This document shows positions 53,643-64,000 of a stretch of DNA of 64,000 bases, piece after piece. This DNA is from Frankia sp. RB7 (GTDB taxonomy: Bacteria; Pseudomonadota; Alphaproteobacteria; Rhizobiales; Xanthobacteraceae). The stretch lies in assembly GCA_030403585.1 (NCBI GenBank), contig JAUEPE010000007.1, positions 1-64,000 of the forward strand, written 5' to 3'. The notes beneath the pieces were generated by a model. The model made no database searches and had not been told where the DNA came from. It saw nothing but the letters and a program-made list of their open reading frames with translations. Position 1 is the first letter of the stretch. The number at the start of each line of letters is the position of its first letter. The position numbers and the translations under genes were made by a program.

Positions 53643-56296
53643 TTCGTTTTCGTCGCAAGCTTCTTGATCGCCGACCTGATCGACGCGGCCGCATCGTCAT
53701 AACCATCCCACGCTTTGGATCGCGCCAGCAGGCCCGGCACCGTCCGCACCGTATAGCGCTTCGGGTCGAGATCGCCCTTCACCTGCGCCCAGGTCACCGG
53801 CATCGAGACGGTCGCGCCATCGCGCGCACGCGGCGATAGCGGTGCGACCGCCGTCGACAGGCGATCATTGCGCAAGTAATCGAGGAAAATCTTCCCGTTG
53901 CGCAGCTTCTTCGACATGTTGAGCAGATAGCGCTCGGGATCGTCATCGGCCATCCATTGGCAGACGCCTTGCGCGAACGCCTTGGCCTCCTTCCAGCCCA
54001 CCTTTTCGCGCGCGCCGTGGAGCAGCGGCACCACCACATGCAGGCCCTTGCCGCCAGTGGTCTTGCAAAAGCTCTCCATGCCGAGGCCAGTCAACCGCTG
54101 CCGCATCTCCTTCGCCGCCTCGACGACATCGGCAAAATCGACATCTGGGGCGGGATCGAGATCGAACACCAGCCGGCCCGGCGTGTCATAGGCATCCGGC
54201 GCGCAGTTCCAGGGATGCAGCTCGAGGCCGCCGATCTGCGCCACGGCCGCAAGACCCTCGACGCGATCGATCTGCAAATACGGCTTGCGATCGCCGGACA
54301 CCTTGGCGAGTTCGAGCAGATTTGAGCTGCCTTGCATGGCATGACGCTGGAAGAACTTCTCGCCGGCGATCCCATCGGGCGCACGCAGGATCGAGCAGGG
54401 ACGGCCCTTCAGATGTTCGATCATCCAGCCGCCGACCGCTTCGAAATATCGCGCCAGATCGAGCTTTGTGACGCCCTCGCCGTCACCGCCGTCCGGCCAT
54501 AGCTCCTTGTCCGGCTTCGAGATGACGACGCCCATCACCTCGGCGGCGCCTTTCACTTTGGCAGGCTTCGCTACGACGCGCTTTCTGGCGGAAGCCTGTG
54601 CGAGCTTGGTATCCACGGGCGTTTCCGCCTCGACCTCCTCGGCCGGCTTGTCCTGGCGCAGACCCTTGAAGGCGGCCTGGCGGATGTTGCCGTCGGCGGT
54701 GAAGCCGGCGAATTCGATCTCCGCCACGAGCTCGGGCTTCAGCCAGTGCACGTCGCGCGTCTTCTTCGGCGCATTCTTGCCGCCGAACGGGTTTTCGCTC
54801 GACGCCGCCTCTTTCAGGAACGGCATGATGCGCTTGACCTTGTCGGCGCCAAAGCCGGTGCCGACGATGCCGACATAAGCGAGGTGATCGCCGCGATAGA
54901 CGCCCGCCATCAGTGAGCGGAATTTTCCCGCCGTCGTCTTCCAGCCGCCGATCACGACCTCCTGGCCGGCGCGGGACTTTGTCTTGGTCCAGCCTTCCGT
55001 GCGCCCCGAGCGGTAGGGCGCATCGAGCTTCTTCGAGACGATGCCTTCAAGCTCGAGCTTCAGGGCCGATTGCAGCACCGTGTCGCCGTCGCTCTCGAAA
55101 TGTTCGACATAGCGGATCAGGCTCGATTTCCGCTTGCGCGCCGCCAGAATCTCCTTGAGCCGCGCCTTGCGCTCGCCGAGCGGCAGTCGGCGATCATCGA
55201 GTCCCTCGGCAAACAGCAGGTCGAAGGCAAAGAAGATCAAATCCTCGGTCTTGCCGTCGGACAGTGCGCCCTGAAGCGATGAGAAATTCGGTGCGCCGCT
55301 GTGGTCGAGCGCGACGATCTCGCCGTCGATCAGCGCGTCCGGCAGCGAACCGGCCTCCTTCGCGATCGCCGCAAACTTCTCGGTCCAGTCGAGGCCTTTA
55401 CGCGTCTTCAGCGTCGCCTTGCCGTCCTCGATCCGGAGTTGCACCCTATAGCCATCGAACTTGATCTCGTGGCACCAGCCGTCGGCGGACGGCGGACGCT
55501 CAACCACCGTGCAGAGCTGCGGCGCGACGAAATCCGGCATCTCCGAGACCTTCCTGGCCGTGGTCGCGGTCGTCGCTTTCTTTTTCGAGGTTTTGACGCT
55601 CTTCAATGCCGTGCGAGGCGCCGGCTTGACGGTCCGCCCCTTGGTCTCCCCGGCGCGGTTGGATTGCCAGACCGCATCGGCCTTGCCCGTGCCCTTCGCC
55701 AGCATGAATGGCTTTGGCGCGCGGCCCTTGCCGCCGGCGATCTGCGCCATGGCGCGGCCAGAGGCGACCGACTTATCCTCCGCAAGGATATCCTCGCCCT
55801 CGCTTGCATAGTCGTCGCGGTGCTTGATCAGCAGCCAGTTGGTGCGCTTGCCCCCGGTGCGGTCATTCCGCATCCGCACCAGCACCCAGCTGCCATGCAG
55901 CTTCTCGCCGTGGAGCGTGAACTTGAGGTCGCCCTTCTTGAAACCGGCTTCCGGATCATCGGAGTCCCAGGTGCCGCGGTCCCACAGCATCACCGTGCCG
56001 CCGCCATATTGGCCTTCGGGAATGGTGCCTTCGAAATCGCCATAGTCGAGTGGATGGTCCTCGACCTCGACAGCCAGCCGCTTGTCGTGGGGATCGAGCG
56101 AGGGGCCCTTGGTCACCGCCCAGGACTTGAACACGCCGTCGAATTCGAGGCGGAAGTCGTAATGCAGCCGGGTCGCATCATGTTTCTGAATCACGAAGCG
56201 CCGCTGTTTTGACGGCGCGACTGCCGTCTTGCCGGACGGCTCCGGTGTCTTCTCGAAATCACGCTTCTCGCGGTAGGTAGAGAGTTTTCGCAACAC
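53639..56296 (-). CDS. ligD: DNA ligase D (PE-ligase-polymerase)
   Basis: 885 residues from a GTG at 56296; an upstream TTG at 56359 gives 906 and is less likely. It seals double-strand breaks in non-homologous end joining. Domain order: 3'-phosphoesterase with [16 protein letters not shown], then ATP ligase with the lysine motif [15 protein letters not shown] and [11 protein letters not shown], then the polymerase/primase with [16 protein letters not shown] and [14 protein letters not shown]. The order PE-LIG-POL is that of Pseudomonas LigD, not the mycobacterial POL-PE-LIG. It is divergent from ku, 118 bases apart. Confidence 0.95.
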   Translation of the reverse strand: MLRKLSTYREKRDFEKTPEPSGKTAVAPSKQRRFVIQKHDATRLHYDFRLEFDGVFKSWAVTKGPSLDPHDKRLAVEVEDHPLDYGDFEGTIPEGQYGGGTVMLWDRGTWDSDDPEAGFKKGDLKFTLHGEKLHGSWVLVRMRNDRTGGKRTNWLLIKHRDDYASEGEDILAEDKSVASGRAMAQIAGGKGRAPKPFMLAKGTGKADAVWQSNRAGETKGRTVKPAPRTALKSVKTSKKKATTATTARKVSEMPDFVAPQLCTVVERPPSADGWCHEIKFDGYRVQLRIEDGKATLKTRKGLDWTEKFAAIAKEAGSLPDALIDGEIVALDHSGAPNFSSLQGALSDGKTEDLIFFAFDLLFAEGLDDRRLPLGERKARLKEILAARKRKSSLIRYVEHFESDGDTVLQSALKLELEGIVSKKLDAPYRSGRTEGWTKTKSRAGQEVVIGGWKTTAGKFRSLMAGVYRGDHLAYVGIVGTGFGADKVKRIMPFLKEAASSENPFGGKNAPKKTRDVHWLKPELVAEIEFAGFTADGNIRQAAFKGLRQDKPAEEVEAETPVDTKLAQASARKRVVAKPAKVKGAAEVMGVVISKPDKELWPDGGDGEGVTKLDLARYFEAVGGWMIEHLKGRPCSILRAPDGIAGEKFFQRHAMQGSSNLLELAKVSGDRKPYLQIDRVEGLAAVAQIGGLELHPWNCAPDAYDTPGRLVFDLDPAPDVDFADVVEAAKEMRQRLTGLGMESFCKTTGGKGLHVVVPLLHGAREKVGWKEAKAFAQGVCQWMADDDPERYLLNMSKKLRNGKIFLDYLRNDRLSTAVAPLSPRARDGATVSMPVTWAQVKGDLDPKRYTVRTVPGLLARSKAWDGYDDAAASIRSAIKKLATKTK

Positions 56297-56414
56297 GACC
56301 GGTCCCGCATTTCCTTTGGCGTGAGAGCCTATCACGGCAAAAGTCCCAGCCGGAACCAAAACCCCGGAGCCCGGTTGGAGTTCCTGAAAAGCCTTGAAAT
56401 CACTGGAGAATGGA

Positions 56415-57299
56415 ATGGCTCCCCGCGCCTATTGGAAGGGAACGTTGAAGTTGTCGCTGGTCAGCTGCCCGGTCGCGCTCTACCCCGCGACCACAGCGGC
56501 CGAGAAGACCCGCTTTCACATGATCAACCGCGAAACCGGCAACCGGCTCAAGCAGCAGATGGTTGATTCCGAAACCGGCGACGTCGTCGAAAGCGACCAG
56601 AAGGGCCGCGGCTACGAGCTGCGCAAGGGCAAATATGTCGAGATCGAGCCGGAGGAGCTCGAAGCCGTCCAAATCGAGAGCAACCATACCATCGACATCG
56701 AAAGCTTCGTGCCGAGCGAAGAGATCGACCAACGCTATCTCAACCACCCCTATTACATCGCGCCCGAAGGCAAGGCCGCGGTGGAAGCCTTTGCCGTGAT
56801 CCGCGACGCCATGAAGGACCAGGGGCGCGTCGCGCTCGCAAAAATCGTACTGACCAACCGCGAGCACATCATCGCGATCGAGCCGCTCGGCAAAGGCCTG
56901 CTCGGCACCACGCTGCGCTTCCCCTATGAGCTGCGCGACGAGGACGAATTCTTCGACGACATCAGGAGCCCGAAGATCACCAAGGACATGGTCGAGCTCG
57001 CCAGCCACATCCTGCATACCAAGGCTGCTCATTTCGATCCGGGCAAGTTCAAGGACGAGTATGAAAACGCGCTGAAGTCGCTGGTGAAGCGCAAGGCGAG
57101 CGGCAAGAAGATCGCGATGCCCGAGCCCGAGGAGCGCCCCAGCAACGTCGTCAGCCTGATGGACGCGTTGAAGCAAAGCCTGAAGGGGCGCGGCGGGAAG
57201 AAGACGGCGGGGAAGTCGCATGCGCGGCGTAAGACGGGGCGGCAGCGGGCCGCGAAAAAGACGCAGCGGGCGACGGGGCGGCAGAGGACGGCTAGCTGA
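56415..57299 (+). CDS. ku: Ku protein, bacterial non-homologous end joining
   Basis: 294 residues. It binds DNA ends as a homodimer and recruits LigD. The Ku core begins [45 protein letters not shown] and includes [63 protein letters not shown]. From about residue 255 the tail is very rich in Lys/Arg ([20 protein letters not shown]), typical of bacterial Ku C-terminal extensions that bind DNA. ATG at 56415 is preceded by GGAG. Confidence 0.95.
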   Translation: MAPRAYWKGTLKLSLVSCPVALYPATTAAEKTRFHMINRETGNRLKQQMVDSETGDVVESDQKGRGYELRKGKYVEIEPEELEAVQIESNHTIDIESFVPSEEIDQRYLNHPYYIAPEGKAAVEAFAVIRDAMKDQGRVALAKIVLTNREHIIAIEPLGKGLLGTTLRFPYELRDEDEFFDDIRSPKITKDMVELASHILHTKAAHFDPGKFKDEYENALKSLVKRKASGKKIAMPEPEERPSNVVSLMDALKQSLKGRGGKKTAGKSHARRKTGRQRAAKKTQRATGRQRTAS

Positions 57300-57325
57300 T
57301 TTACGCCGTCATTGATGCAGTTGTC

Positions 57326-57412
57326 GTAGGATGGGTAGAGGGCAGCGAAACCCATCACGCATCGTCAGGCGCGGAGTGATGATGGGTTTCGCTTCGCTCT
57401 ACCCATCCTACT
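57326..57412. repeat. Palindromic intergenic repeat, family 5
   Basis: gtaggatgggtagagggcagcgaaaccca and gggtttcgcttcgctctacccatcctac are near-complementary arms of about 28 bases around a spacer. It lies between the convergent ku and kdpE genes, with 12-26 bases on either side. Likely doubles as a bidirectional terminator. Confidence 0.82.
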
Positions 57413-57424
57413 GATCGGCGAGGA

Positions 57425-58114
57425 TCAATCCCCCGCCTTCAGCCGGTAGCCGATCCCCGTCTCGGTCAACACATATTGCGGGCGCTCCGGATCGGCTTCG
57501 ATCTTCTGACGCAGCTGGCGGACATAGACGCGCAGATATTGCGCGTCGGTCAGTTCGTCCCAGAGTTCTTTCAGCAGAAAGCGATGGGTCAACACCTTGC
57601 CGGCGTGCTGCACCAGTACGCGCAGGAGGTCGTATTCCTTCGGCGACAGTTTGACGTCGCGGTCACCGATCTTGACGATGCGGCGCACGAGATCGACAGA
57701 GAGATCGCCGGTGCGGAAGACCGGGCGTTCGCCCTGCACCTGCAACTGGTGCCGCAGCGCGGCGCGCAGGCGCGCCAGCAGCTCGTCCATGCCGAACGGC
57801 TTGGTCAGATAGTCATCGGCGCCGAGATCGAGCGCCTGCACCTTGCCCGCCTCGTCGCCGCGGCTCGACAGCACCACGATCGGCACGCTTTCGTTGCGCG
57901 CGCGTATCGTGCGCAGCAGCTCATGGCCCTGGATGTCGGGCAGGCCGAGATCGAGGATGATCAACGCCGGCTCCTCCGCAAGCTTCTCCAGCGCGATCTT
58001 GCCGTTCGACGCCTCTAGGATCTCGTAGCCCTGCGTCGAAAGGCCCATCCGCAACAGCTTGCGGATCGGCGGCTCGTCGTCGATCACCAAAACCTTGATC
58101 GAGGCAGCACTCAT
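57425..58114 (-). CDS. kdpE: Response regulator KdpE
   Basis: 229 residues, normal length. OmpR-type two-component regulator of kdpFABC. The receiver has the acidic pocket DDE (12-14), phospho-accepting Asp55 (LIILDLGLPD) and Lys in DYLTKPFGMDEL. The DNA-binding winged helix spans about 130-227, with VKLSPKEYDLLRVLVQHAGKVLTHRFLLKELW and YLRVYVRQLRQKIE. ATGA overlap with the kdpD stop. Activated by KdpD when potassium is low. Confidence 0.96.
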   Translation of the reverse strand: MSAASIKVLVIDDEPPIRKLLRMGLSTQGYEILEASNGKIALEKLAEEPALIILDLGLPDIQGHELLRTIRARNESVPIVVLSSRGDEAGKVQALDLGADDYLTKPFGMDELLARLRAALRHQLQVQGERPVFRTGDLSVDLVRRIVKIGDRDVKLSPKEYDLLRVLVQHAGKVLTHRFLLKELWDELTDAQYLRVYVRQLRQKIEADPERPQYVLTETGIGYRLKAGD

Positions 58115-60834
58115 GCGGCGGTATCCAATGCTTTGGTCTGTGCCGGAACGGGCAGACGGATGGTGAGGACCGCGCCGCTCCGGTCACTGCGATTGGCGGC
58201 CGCGATCGTGCCGCGCATCGCCTCGACGAAGCCGCGCGAGATGGCAAGCCCAAGCCCGGTGCCGGGACGCACATGGTCGCCCTTCTGCACGCGATAGAAC
58301 TTGTCGAACACGCTCTCGAGCTCGTCGGGCGGAATACCGGCGCCTTCATCAGCGATTTGCAGCACCACTTGATCCCGCTCGCGCTGGCTCTTGATCGAAA
58401 CCGTGGTGTCGGCCGGCGAATATTTCGCGGCGTTGTCGAGCAGATTGAACAGCACCTGCTCGAACAGCACGGCATCCAACTGGAGCATCGGCAGATCGGC
58501 AGCCAGCACCAGCTCCACCTTGTGCGCGGTCAGTATCTTGGCAGCCCGCCGCAGCGCGCTGCCGACGATCTCGCTGAGATCGTGCAGCGCACTGTTGGGC
58601 ACGATGGCGCCGGATTCGAGCTTGGTCATGTCGAGCAGATTTGCGATGAAGCGATTGAGCCGCTCGGACTCGTCAATCACGGTGGCGAGCAGATCGCGCT
58701 TCTCGATGTCCGACAGCGCACCGGCGAGATCGCGCATGGTCGAGGCCGCGCCCAGCACCGAGGCGAGCGGCGTCTTTAGATCGTGCGAGATCGAGGTCAG
58801 CAACGCCGCGCGCAGCCGCTCGGATTCGACGGTCCGTTTGACGCGGTCCATGTCCTCGACCAGTAGCACGCGCTCGATCGCGAGCGCGCCCTGATCCACC
58901 AGCGCGTCCAGCAGCCGGCGCTGGTCCGGCGTCAGCAGCGGTCCGGTGCGGTCGTTGTCGATGCCGATCACGCCGATCGGGCCGCGACCGGTGCGCATCG
59001 GCAGGAACAGACGCTTGGCGCCCGGCAGCGTATCCGAACCGCGGCCGGCCGGACGGTCGTTGCTCCAGGCCCAGTTGGCGGCGGCGAGATCGGCCTGGTC
59101 GAGCTGGTCCTCGGGCGGATAGCCGGATTTCACCGTCAGAAGACCGTCCTCCGGCAACAGCAGCACGACGCGGACCTTCAGCATCAGCGCGATCTGATAG
59201 GCCGACGCCCACAGCACGTCGTCGAGCGTGGCGGTGCCGGCGAGCTTGCGGCTGAAGGCATAGAGCTGCTCGGTGGTCCGGATGCGGCCGATCGCGGCGT
59301 CGGCCTGCGTGCGTACGCGCGCGGCGACATTCGAGACCAGGATCGCGATCAGCATGAAGAAGAAGAACGCCGCGACGTTGGTCGGATCCGTGATGGTGAA
59401 GGTGTAGACCGGGGGCAGGAAGAAGAAATTATAGGCCAGCGAGGATGCGAGGCTCGCGAGCAGCGACGGCCACAAACCATAGCGCACCGCGACGGCCACC
59501 ACGGCGGTCAGCAGCACGAGGTCCACGTTTTCGATGCCGAAGCGCGGCTGCAGCAGCACCGCGGCGCCGAGGCCGACCAGCACGATGCCGAGCGCCTTCA
59601 GGTAGGGCAGCGGATTGAACGGCTCGGCCCGAGCCGCGGTCTGCACCGCCGTCTTGGGCACCGCCTCGTCCGTCAACTCGTCGCCGGGGATGACGTGAAC
59701 GCTGATATTACCGGCGCGGCGCACCAGATCATGCACGACCGAGCCGCGCGCCATCTCGAACCAGCGCGAGCGTGTCGACTTGCCGATCACGATCTGGGTG
59801 ACGTTGTTGCCTTGCGCGAAATTGATGACGTCGTCGGCGATGCGGCGGCCGACGGCGGGGATGGTTAGCGCCTCGCCGCCGAGCGACTCTGCGAGCCGCA
59901 GCGTGTCGGCCAGCCGGTCGCGCTCCTGGTCCGAGAGCTGAAGCGAGCGCCGCGTCTCGATCGAAATCGCGGTGAATGGCGCATGCAGCCGGTCGGCCAG
60001 CCGCTTGGTGTAGCGCACGAGCCCGGCCGCACGCGGGTCCTCGCTGACGCAGACGAGGATGCGCTCACCCGCGGCCCAGGGACCGGCGATGGCGTTCGCC
60101 TGCATGTGCGTGAGCAGCTGCTCGTCGACCCGCTCCGCGGTACGCCGCAGCGCGAGCTCGCGTAGCGCAGTCAGATTGCCCGGCGAGAAATAATGCTCCA
60201 GCGCCCGCTCGGCCTGCTTGGAGACGTAGACCTTGCCCTCACGCAGGCGCTGGATCAGATCGTCGGGCGTGAGGTCGATCAGCTCGATCGCATCGGCGCT
60301 GTCGAAGATCGAATCCGGCACGGTCTCGCGCACCCGCACATGGGTGATCTGCGCGACGACATCGTTCAGGCTCTCGATGTGCTGGATGTTGACGGCGGTG
60401 TAGACGTCGATGCCGTGGGTGAGCAGTTCCTCGACGTCGAGATAGCGCTTGGGGTGGCGGCTGCCGGTCGCGTTGGTGTGGGCGAGCTCGTCGACCAAGG
60501 CGATCTTCGGGTGCCGCGCGATCACGGCGTCGAGGTCCATCTCCTCGACGATCTGGCCGCGGTAATCGAGCCGCTTGCGCGGGACGACTTCAAGCCCGCG
60601 CACCAGCGCTTCGGTCTCGGCCCGGCCATGGGTTTCGACGAAGCCGACCACCACATCGATGCCGGTCTTGCGCCTGGCATGGGCGCTTTGCAGCATCTCA
60701 TAGGTCTTGCCGACGCCGGGAGCGGCGCCGACGAAGATTTTCAGCTTGCCGCTCGCGCTCTCCTCCCGGCGCGCGGATTCAAGCAGCGCCTCGGGAGACG
60801 GACGTTGTTCGGGATCGCGGCGCTCTCGGACCAT
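58111..60834 (-). CDS. kdpD: Sensor histidine kinase KdpD
   Basis: 907 residues from the ATG at 60834 (an upstream GTG at 60891 would overlap kdpC). The N-terminal KdpD domain carries Walker A GAAPGVGKTYEML and ALVDELAHTNA, followed by a universal-stress-like domain. Four membrane helices lie near residues 410-510, then a GAF domain, HisKA with His684 in SHDLKTPLASVLGAASTM, and the ATPase with NLLDNAAKYS and GTGLGLAISRGFVEAMRG. It senses potassium limitation or turgor and phosphorylates KdpE. 40 bases separate it from kdpC. Confidence 0.95.
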   Translation of the reverse strand: MVRERRDPEQRPSPEALLESARREESASGKLKIFVGAAPGVGKTYEMLQSAHARRKTGIDVVVGFVETHGRAETEALVRGLEVVPRKRLDYRGQIVEEMDLDAVIARHPKIALVDELAHTNATGSRHPKRYLDVEELLTHGIDVYTAVNIQHIESLNDVVAQITHVRVRETVPDSIFDSADAIELIDLTPDDLIQRLREGKVYVSKQAERALEHYFSPGNLTALRELALRRTAERVDEQLLTHMQANAIAGPWAAGERILVCVSEDPRAAGLVRYTKRLADRLHAPFTAISIETRRSLQLSDQERDRLADTLRLAESLGGEALTIPAVGRRIADDVINFAQGNNVTQIVIGKSTRSRWFEMARGSVVHDLVRRAGNISVHVIPGDELTDEAVPKTAVQTAARAEPFNPLPYLKALGIVLVGLGAAVLLQPRFGIENVDLVLLTAVVAVAVRYGLWPSLLASLASSLAYNFFFLPPVYTFTITDPTNVAAFFFFMLIAILVSNVAARVRTQADAAIGRIRTTEQLYAFSRKLAGTATLDDVLWASAYQIALMLKVRVVLLLPEDGLLTVKSGYPPEDQLDQADLAAANWAWSNDRPAGRGSDTLPGAKRLFLPMRTGRGPIGVIGIDNDRTGPLLTPDQRRLLDALVDQGALAIERVLLVEDMDRVKRTVESERLRAALLTSISHDLKTPLASVLGAASTMRDLAGALSDIEKRDLLATVIDESERLNRFIANLLDMTKLESGAIVPNSALHDLSEIVGSALRRAAKILTAHKVELVLAADLPMLQLDAVLFEQVLFNLLDNAAKYSPADTTVSIKSQRERDQVVLQIADEGAGIPPDELESVFDKFYRVQKGDHVRPGTGLGLAISRGFVEAMRGTIAAANRSDRSGAVLTIRLPVPAQTKALDTAA

Positions 60835-60874
60835 ATTGCGAATATAATCATCCGTGTGTCGCGAGCCTAGACCA

Positions 60875-61480
60875 CTACTTCGCGGATGCACGGTCCAGTG
60901 CGAGGTTCAGGGCAAGAACGTTAACCCGGGGTTCGCCGAGCAGGCCGAGCAGACGGCCCTGGGTGCTGGAGGCGACGATCTGCCTAAGCTGATCCTCCGA
61001 TAGATTCCGCGCCTTGGCCACACGCGGCACCTGGAATTGCGCCGCTTCCGGGGAAATATCGGGATCGAGCCCGCTGGCCGAGGTCGTGACCAGATCGACC
61101 GGAACGGCAGCGTTCGGGTTCTCGGCTTTCAGTCTGTCCACGTCCTCCTTCAGCCGGTCGGCCAGCGCCTTGCTGGTCGGGCCGAGATTGGAGCCGCCCG
61201 AATTGGCGGCGTTGTAGGGCGCCGAGACCGTCTTGGTCGAATCATTCGGGTCCGGCGCCAGCGTCGCCGACGGACGGCCATGGAAATATTTGTCGTCCTT
61301 GAATTCCTGCCCGATCAGGGCGGAGCCGACCACCTTGCCGTCCTTCTCGATCAGGCTGCCTTGCGCCTGTGCCGGAAAGATCGCGCCGGCAATGCCGGTC
61401 ATGGCGAGGGGATAGGCCAGGCCCGTGATGGCGGTGAGCACCAGCAGGAGGACGATGGCGGGGCGGATTTCTCTGAGCAT
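60875..61480 (-). CDS. kdpC: KdpC, accessory subunit of the K+-ATPase
   Basis: 201 residues. One N-terminal membrane helix ([27 protein letters not shown]), then the periplasmic domain with [18 protein letters not shown] and the family block [27 protein letters not shown]. It supports potassium binding by KdpA. 60 bases separate it from kdpB; this gap contains a 15-base palindrome (gcgcgca-c-tgcgcgc at 61513-61527). Confidence 0.95.
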   Translation of the reverse strand: MLREIRPAIVLLLVLTAITGLAYPLAMTGIAGAIFPAQAQGSLIEKDGKVVGSALIGQEFKDDKYFHGRPSATLAPDPNDSTKTVSAPYNAANSGGSNLGPTSKALADRLKEDVDRLKAENPNAAVPVDLVTTSASGLDPDISPEAAQFQVPRVAKARNLSEDQLRQIVASSTQGRLLGLLGEPRVNVLALNLALDRASAK

Positions 61481-61540
61481 GTTAGGTCTCCAATGTCTTC
61501 GTCGCGGCCGGAGCGCGCACTGCGCGCCCCGGGACGACGG

Positions 61541-63655
61541 TTAGGCCAGGTGCAAGGCAACAACGACGAGGTCGATCGCCTTGATGCCGATGAAGGGAAT
61601 GATGATGCCGCCGAGACCGTAGATCAGCAGGTTGCGGCGAAGCAGCGCGCCGGCACCGACCGCGCGATAGGCGACGCCCTTCAGCGCCAGCGGGATCAAC
61701 CCGATGATGACAAGCGCGTTGAAGATGATCGCCGACAGGATGGCGCTCTGTGGGCTCGAGAGGTTCATGACGTTCAGCACGTTGAGCTGCGGGTAGAACG
61801 CCAAAAACATCGCCGGGATGATCGCAAAATATTTTGCGACGTCGTTGGCGATCGAGAAGGTCGTCAGCGCACCGCGCGTCATCAACAGCTGCTTGCCGAT
61901 TTCGACCACCTCGATCAGCTTGGTCGGATTGGAATCGAGATCAACCATGTTGCCGGCCTCGCGCGCGGCCTGCGTGCCGGTGTTCATGGCGACACCGACA
62001 TCGGCCTGCGCCAATGCCGGCGCGTCGTTCGTGCCGTCGCCACACATGGCCACCAGCTTGCCCTTGGCCTGCTCGTCGCGGATCAGCTTGAGCTTGTCCT
62101 CGGGCGTTGCCTGCGCCAGGAAGTCGTCAACGCCGGCTTCCGCTGCGATCGCTGCCGCCGTCATCGGGTTGTCGCCGGTGATCATGACGGTTCGGATGCC
62201 CATGCGGCGCAGTTCGGCAAAGCGCTCGCGGATACCGCCCTTGACGATGTCCTTGAGCTGGATGACGCCGAGCAGCCTGCCGTCCTTGGCGACCGCGAGC
62301 GGCGTACCGCCAGCCTTCGAGATTTCGTCCGCGATTGTCTGGACCTCGCGACCGATATCCGAGAGCCCGGCGGGCTGAATGGCGCGCGCCGCATTGCCGG
62401 AGGCAACGGCCAGCGGCGCACCACCGCCGACATAGTTCAGCATCGCATCGACCGCGCCCTTGCGCACCGACGAGCCGCCGGCATCGACGCCGCTCATGCG
62501 GGTCTGCGCCGTGAACGGGATGAAGGTGGCGCCGAGTTCGGCCATGTCGCGGCCGCGGATGCCATACTTCTCCTTGGCCAGCACCACGATCGAACGGCCC
62601 TCCGGCGTTTCGTCGGCGAGTGAAGCGAGTTGGGCAGCGTCGGCCAGTTCCTGCTCGCTGACGCCCCGCACGGTACGAAACGCGGTCGCCTGGCGGTTGC
62701 CGAGGGTGATGGTGCCGGTCTTGTCCAGCAGCAGCGTATCGACGTCACCGGCTGCCTCGACCGCGCGGCCGGACATCGCCAGCACGTTGAAACGGACCAG
62801 GCGGTCCATGCCGGCGATGCCGATCGCCGAGAGCAGCGCGCCGATCGTGGTCGGGATCAGCGTCACGAACAGCGCGACCAGCACGACCACCGAGATCGAG
62901 CCGCCGGCATAGGCCGCATAGCTCGGAATGGTGACGGTGGCGAACACGAAGATGATGGTGAGGCCAGCCAGCAGGATGTTGAGCGCGATCTCGTTCGGCG
63001 TCTTGGCCCGCTCGGCACCCTCGACCAGCTTGATCATGCGGTCGATGAAGGTCGAACCTTGCGCCGCCGTGATGCGGACGCGGACCCAGTCGGACAGCAC
63101 CTGCGTGCCGCCGGTCACAGCCGAGCGGTCGCCGCCGGATTCGCGGATCACGGGCGCGGATTCACCGGTGATGGCGGCTTCGTTGACCGAAGCAACGCCC
63201 TCGATCACCTCGCCGTCGGAGGGAATGGTATCGCCCGCCTCGACCAGCACGATGTCGCCGACCTTCAGGCTCGTGCCCGACACGAGCTTGAAATCGCGGC
63301 CCGCGCCGGTGAGGAGCTTGGCCTGGCTCTCGGTGCGGGTCTTGCGCAGCGAATCGGCCTGTGCCTTGCCGCGGCCTTCGGCGACCGCTTCGGCGAAGTT
63401 GGCGAACAGCACGGTGAACCAGAGCCAGAGGATGATCTGGAAAGTAAAGCCCAGGTTGGCGCCACCCGTGAGGAGATCGCGCAGGAAGATCACAGTGGTG
63501 AGCGCGGCTACGATCTCGACCACGAACATCACGGGGTTTTTGACCATCAGCCGCGGATCAAGCTTGGTGAAGGATGCGCGGATCGCGGGCACGACGATCT
63601 TGGGATCGAGCATGGCCGAGACCGAGGCGCGTTTTTGCTGTTTCATGGTGTCCAT
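61541..63655 (-). CDS. kdpB: KdpB, K+-transporting P-type ATPase
   Basis: 704 residues from ATG 63655, eight bases after GGAG; a GTG at 63664 and an ATG at 63646 are alternatives. It provides the energy of the Kdp pump. The phosphorylation motif is [14 protein letters not shown]. The TGES actuator motif is visible in [12 protein letters not shown], and [31 protein letters not shown] is the hinge signature. Membrane helices lie at both ends. 32 bases separate it from kdpA. Confidence 0.97.
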   Translation of the reverse strand: MDTMKQQKRASVSAMLDPKIVVPAIRASFTKLDPRLMVKNPVMFVVEIVAALTTVIFLRDLLTGGANLGFTFQIILWLWFTVLFANFAEAVAEGRGKAQADSLRKTRTESQAKLLTGAGRDFKLVSGTSLKVGDIVLVEAGDTIPSDGEVIEGVASVNEAAITGESAPVIRESGGDRSAVTGGTQVLSDWVRVRITAAQGSTFIDRMIKLVEGAERAKTPNEIALNILLAGLTIIFVFATVTIPSYAAYAGGSISVVVLVALFVTLIPTTIGALLSAIGIAGMDRLVRFNVLAMSGRAVEAAGDVDTLLLDKTGTITLGNRQATAFRTVRGVSEQELADAAQLASLADETPEGRSIVVLAKEKYGIRGRDMAELGATFIPFTAQTRMSGVDAGGSSVRKGAVDAMLNYVGGGAPLAVASGNAARAIQPAGLSDIGREVQTIADEISKAGGTPLAVAKDGRLLGVIQLKDIVKGGIRERFAELRRMGIRTVMITGDNPMTAAAIAAEAGVDDFLAQATPEDKLKLIRDEQAKGKLVAMCGDGTNDAPALAQADVGVAMNTGTQAAREAGNMVDLDSNPTKLIEVVEIGKQLLMTRGALTTFSIANDVAKYFAIIPAMFLAFYPQLNVLNVMNLSSPQSAILSAIIFNALVIIGLIPLALKGVAYRAVGAGALLRRNLLIYGLGGIIIPFIGIKAIDLVVVALHLA

Positions 63656-63687
63656 GGAGGTCACTCCAAAAATCAGAAGGCTGGCGA

Positions 63688-64000
63688 TTAGAAGACTTGA
63701 CCGGCGTTCATCGCGAGATGTTCGACGATCGGGCCGAGCGCGAGAGCCGGGAAGAAGGTGAGGCCGCCGATGATCAGGATCACGCCGACGACGAGACCGA
63801 CGAACAGCCCGCCGGTGGTCGGGAACGTGCCCGCCGACGGCGGAATGGATTTTTTCGCGGCCAGTGAACCCGCGATCGCCATCGCCGGGACGATCATGAA
63901 GAAGCGACCGACGAACATCGCGCTGGCGAGCGTGAGATTGTAGAACAGGGTGTTGCCGGTGAGGCCTGCGAAAGCCGAGCCGTTGTTGCCGGTCGCCGAC
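63688..64000 (-). CDS. kdpA: KdpA, C-terminal part, cut by the window end
   Basis: About 104 C-terminal residues are visible. They begin with [35 protein letters not shown], the conserved stretch near the selectivity filter of KdpA. The protein ends [18 protein letters not shown]. It forms the potassium channel-like subunit. The gene continues to the right beyond 64000, and its start cannot be seen. First visible gene of the leftward operon kdpA-kdpB-kdpC-kdpD-kdpE. Confidence 0.96.
   Translation of the reverse strand, partial: SATGNNGSAFAGLTGNTLFYNLTLASAMFVGRFFMIVPAMAIAGSLAAKKSIPPSAGTFPTTGGLFVGLVVGVILIIGGLTFFPALALGPIVEHLAMNAGQVF

Noticed and set aside
1..64000. tRNA, rRNA, insertion sequences or prophage genes
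   Set aside because: None seen on reading; no transposase or integrase motifs among the open frames. A tRNA search program was not available.

Overview
The window is a contiguous, gene-dense, GC-rich piece of an alphaproteobacterial chromosome, almost certainly Bradyrhizobium close to the B. japonicum/B. diazoefficiens group. The support is a 389-residue D-tartrate dehydratase that matches the B. japonicum enzyme as I remember it, a transaldolase/glucose-6-phosphate isomerase fusion, sigma-EcfG-like promoters, and several families of palindromic intergenic repeats typical of that genus. No rRNA, tRNA, CRISPR array, insertion sequence or phage gene was seen.

Layout. 1-6.5 kb: metabolic genes separated by palindromic repeats: malonyl-CoA decarboxylase, a GIY-YIG protein boxed in by repeats, D-tartrate dehydratase, a tight amidase/glutathione peroxidase/DUF3297 operon, and a DUF6894 gene. 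6.7-11.8 kb: pqqABCDE, continuing by overlap into an S33 peptidase-like hydrolase and then a DUF4286-like gene. 12.0-16.7 kb: a three-gene ferredoxin-dependent 2-oxoacid oxidoreductase module with its own GltD-like FAD/Fe-S subunit. 16.9-21.8 kb: small genes, including a frameshifted hydrolase/adenylate cyclase fusion, an exported DsrE-like protein, and an ArsR-type regulator with two palindromes over its promoter. 21.8-26.6 kb: the stress operon prkA-yeaH-spoVR, with a good sigma-EcfG-type promoter.

27.3-34.8 kb: a hexose-phosphate and pentose-phosphate operon (tal-pgi fusion, gnd, zwf, pgl, gluconokinase, Cof-type phosphatase). 34.8-52.9 kb: a large alpha-glucan/trehalose island. GH15 hydrolase and malQ lie on the minus strand. 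A GlgE-like protein, treS-maltokinase, glgB, glgX, treZ and treY lie on the plus strand. Together they connect glycogen, maltose, maltose-1-phosphate and trehalose. The GlgE-like protein has lost two residues needed for catalysis, which is the most surprising point in the window.

52.9-64 kb: a polyhydroxyalkanoate-system protein, a DUF3309 peptide, divergent ligD and ku for end joining, and the kdp potassium-transport operon read right to left (kdpA cut by the window end, kdpB, kdpC, kdpD, kdpE).

All functional calls come from reading translated motifs and gene order. No database search was run. Family statements are from memory, and start-site choices are judgments.
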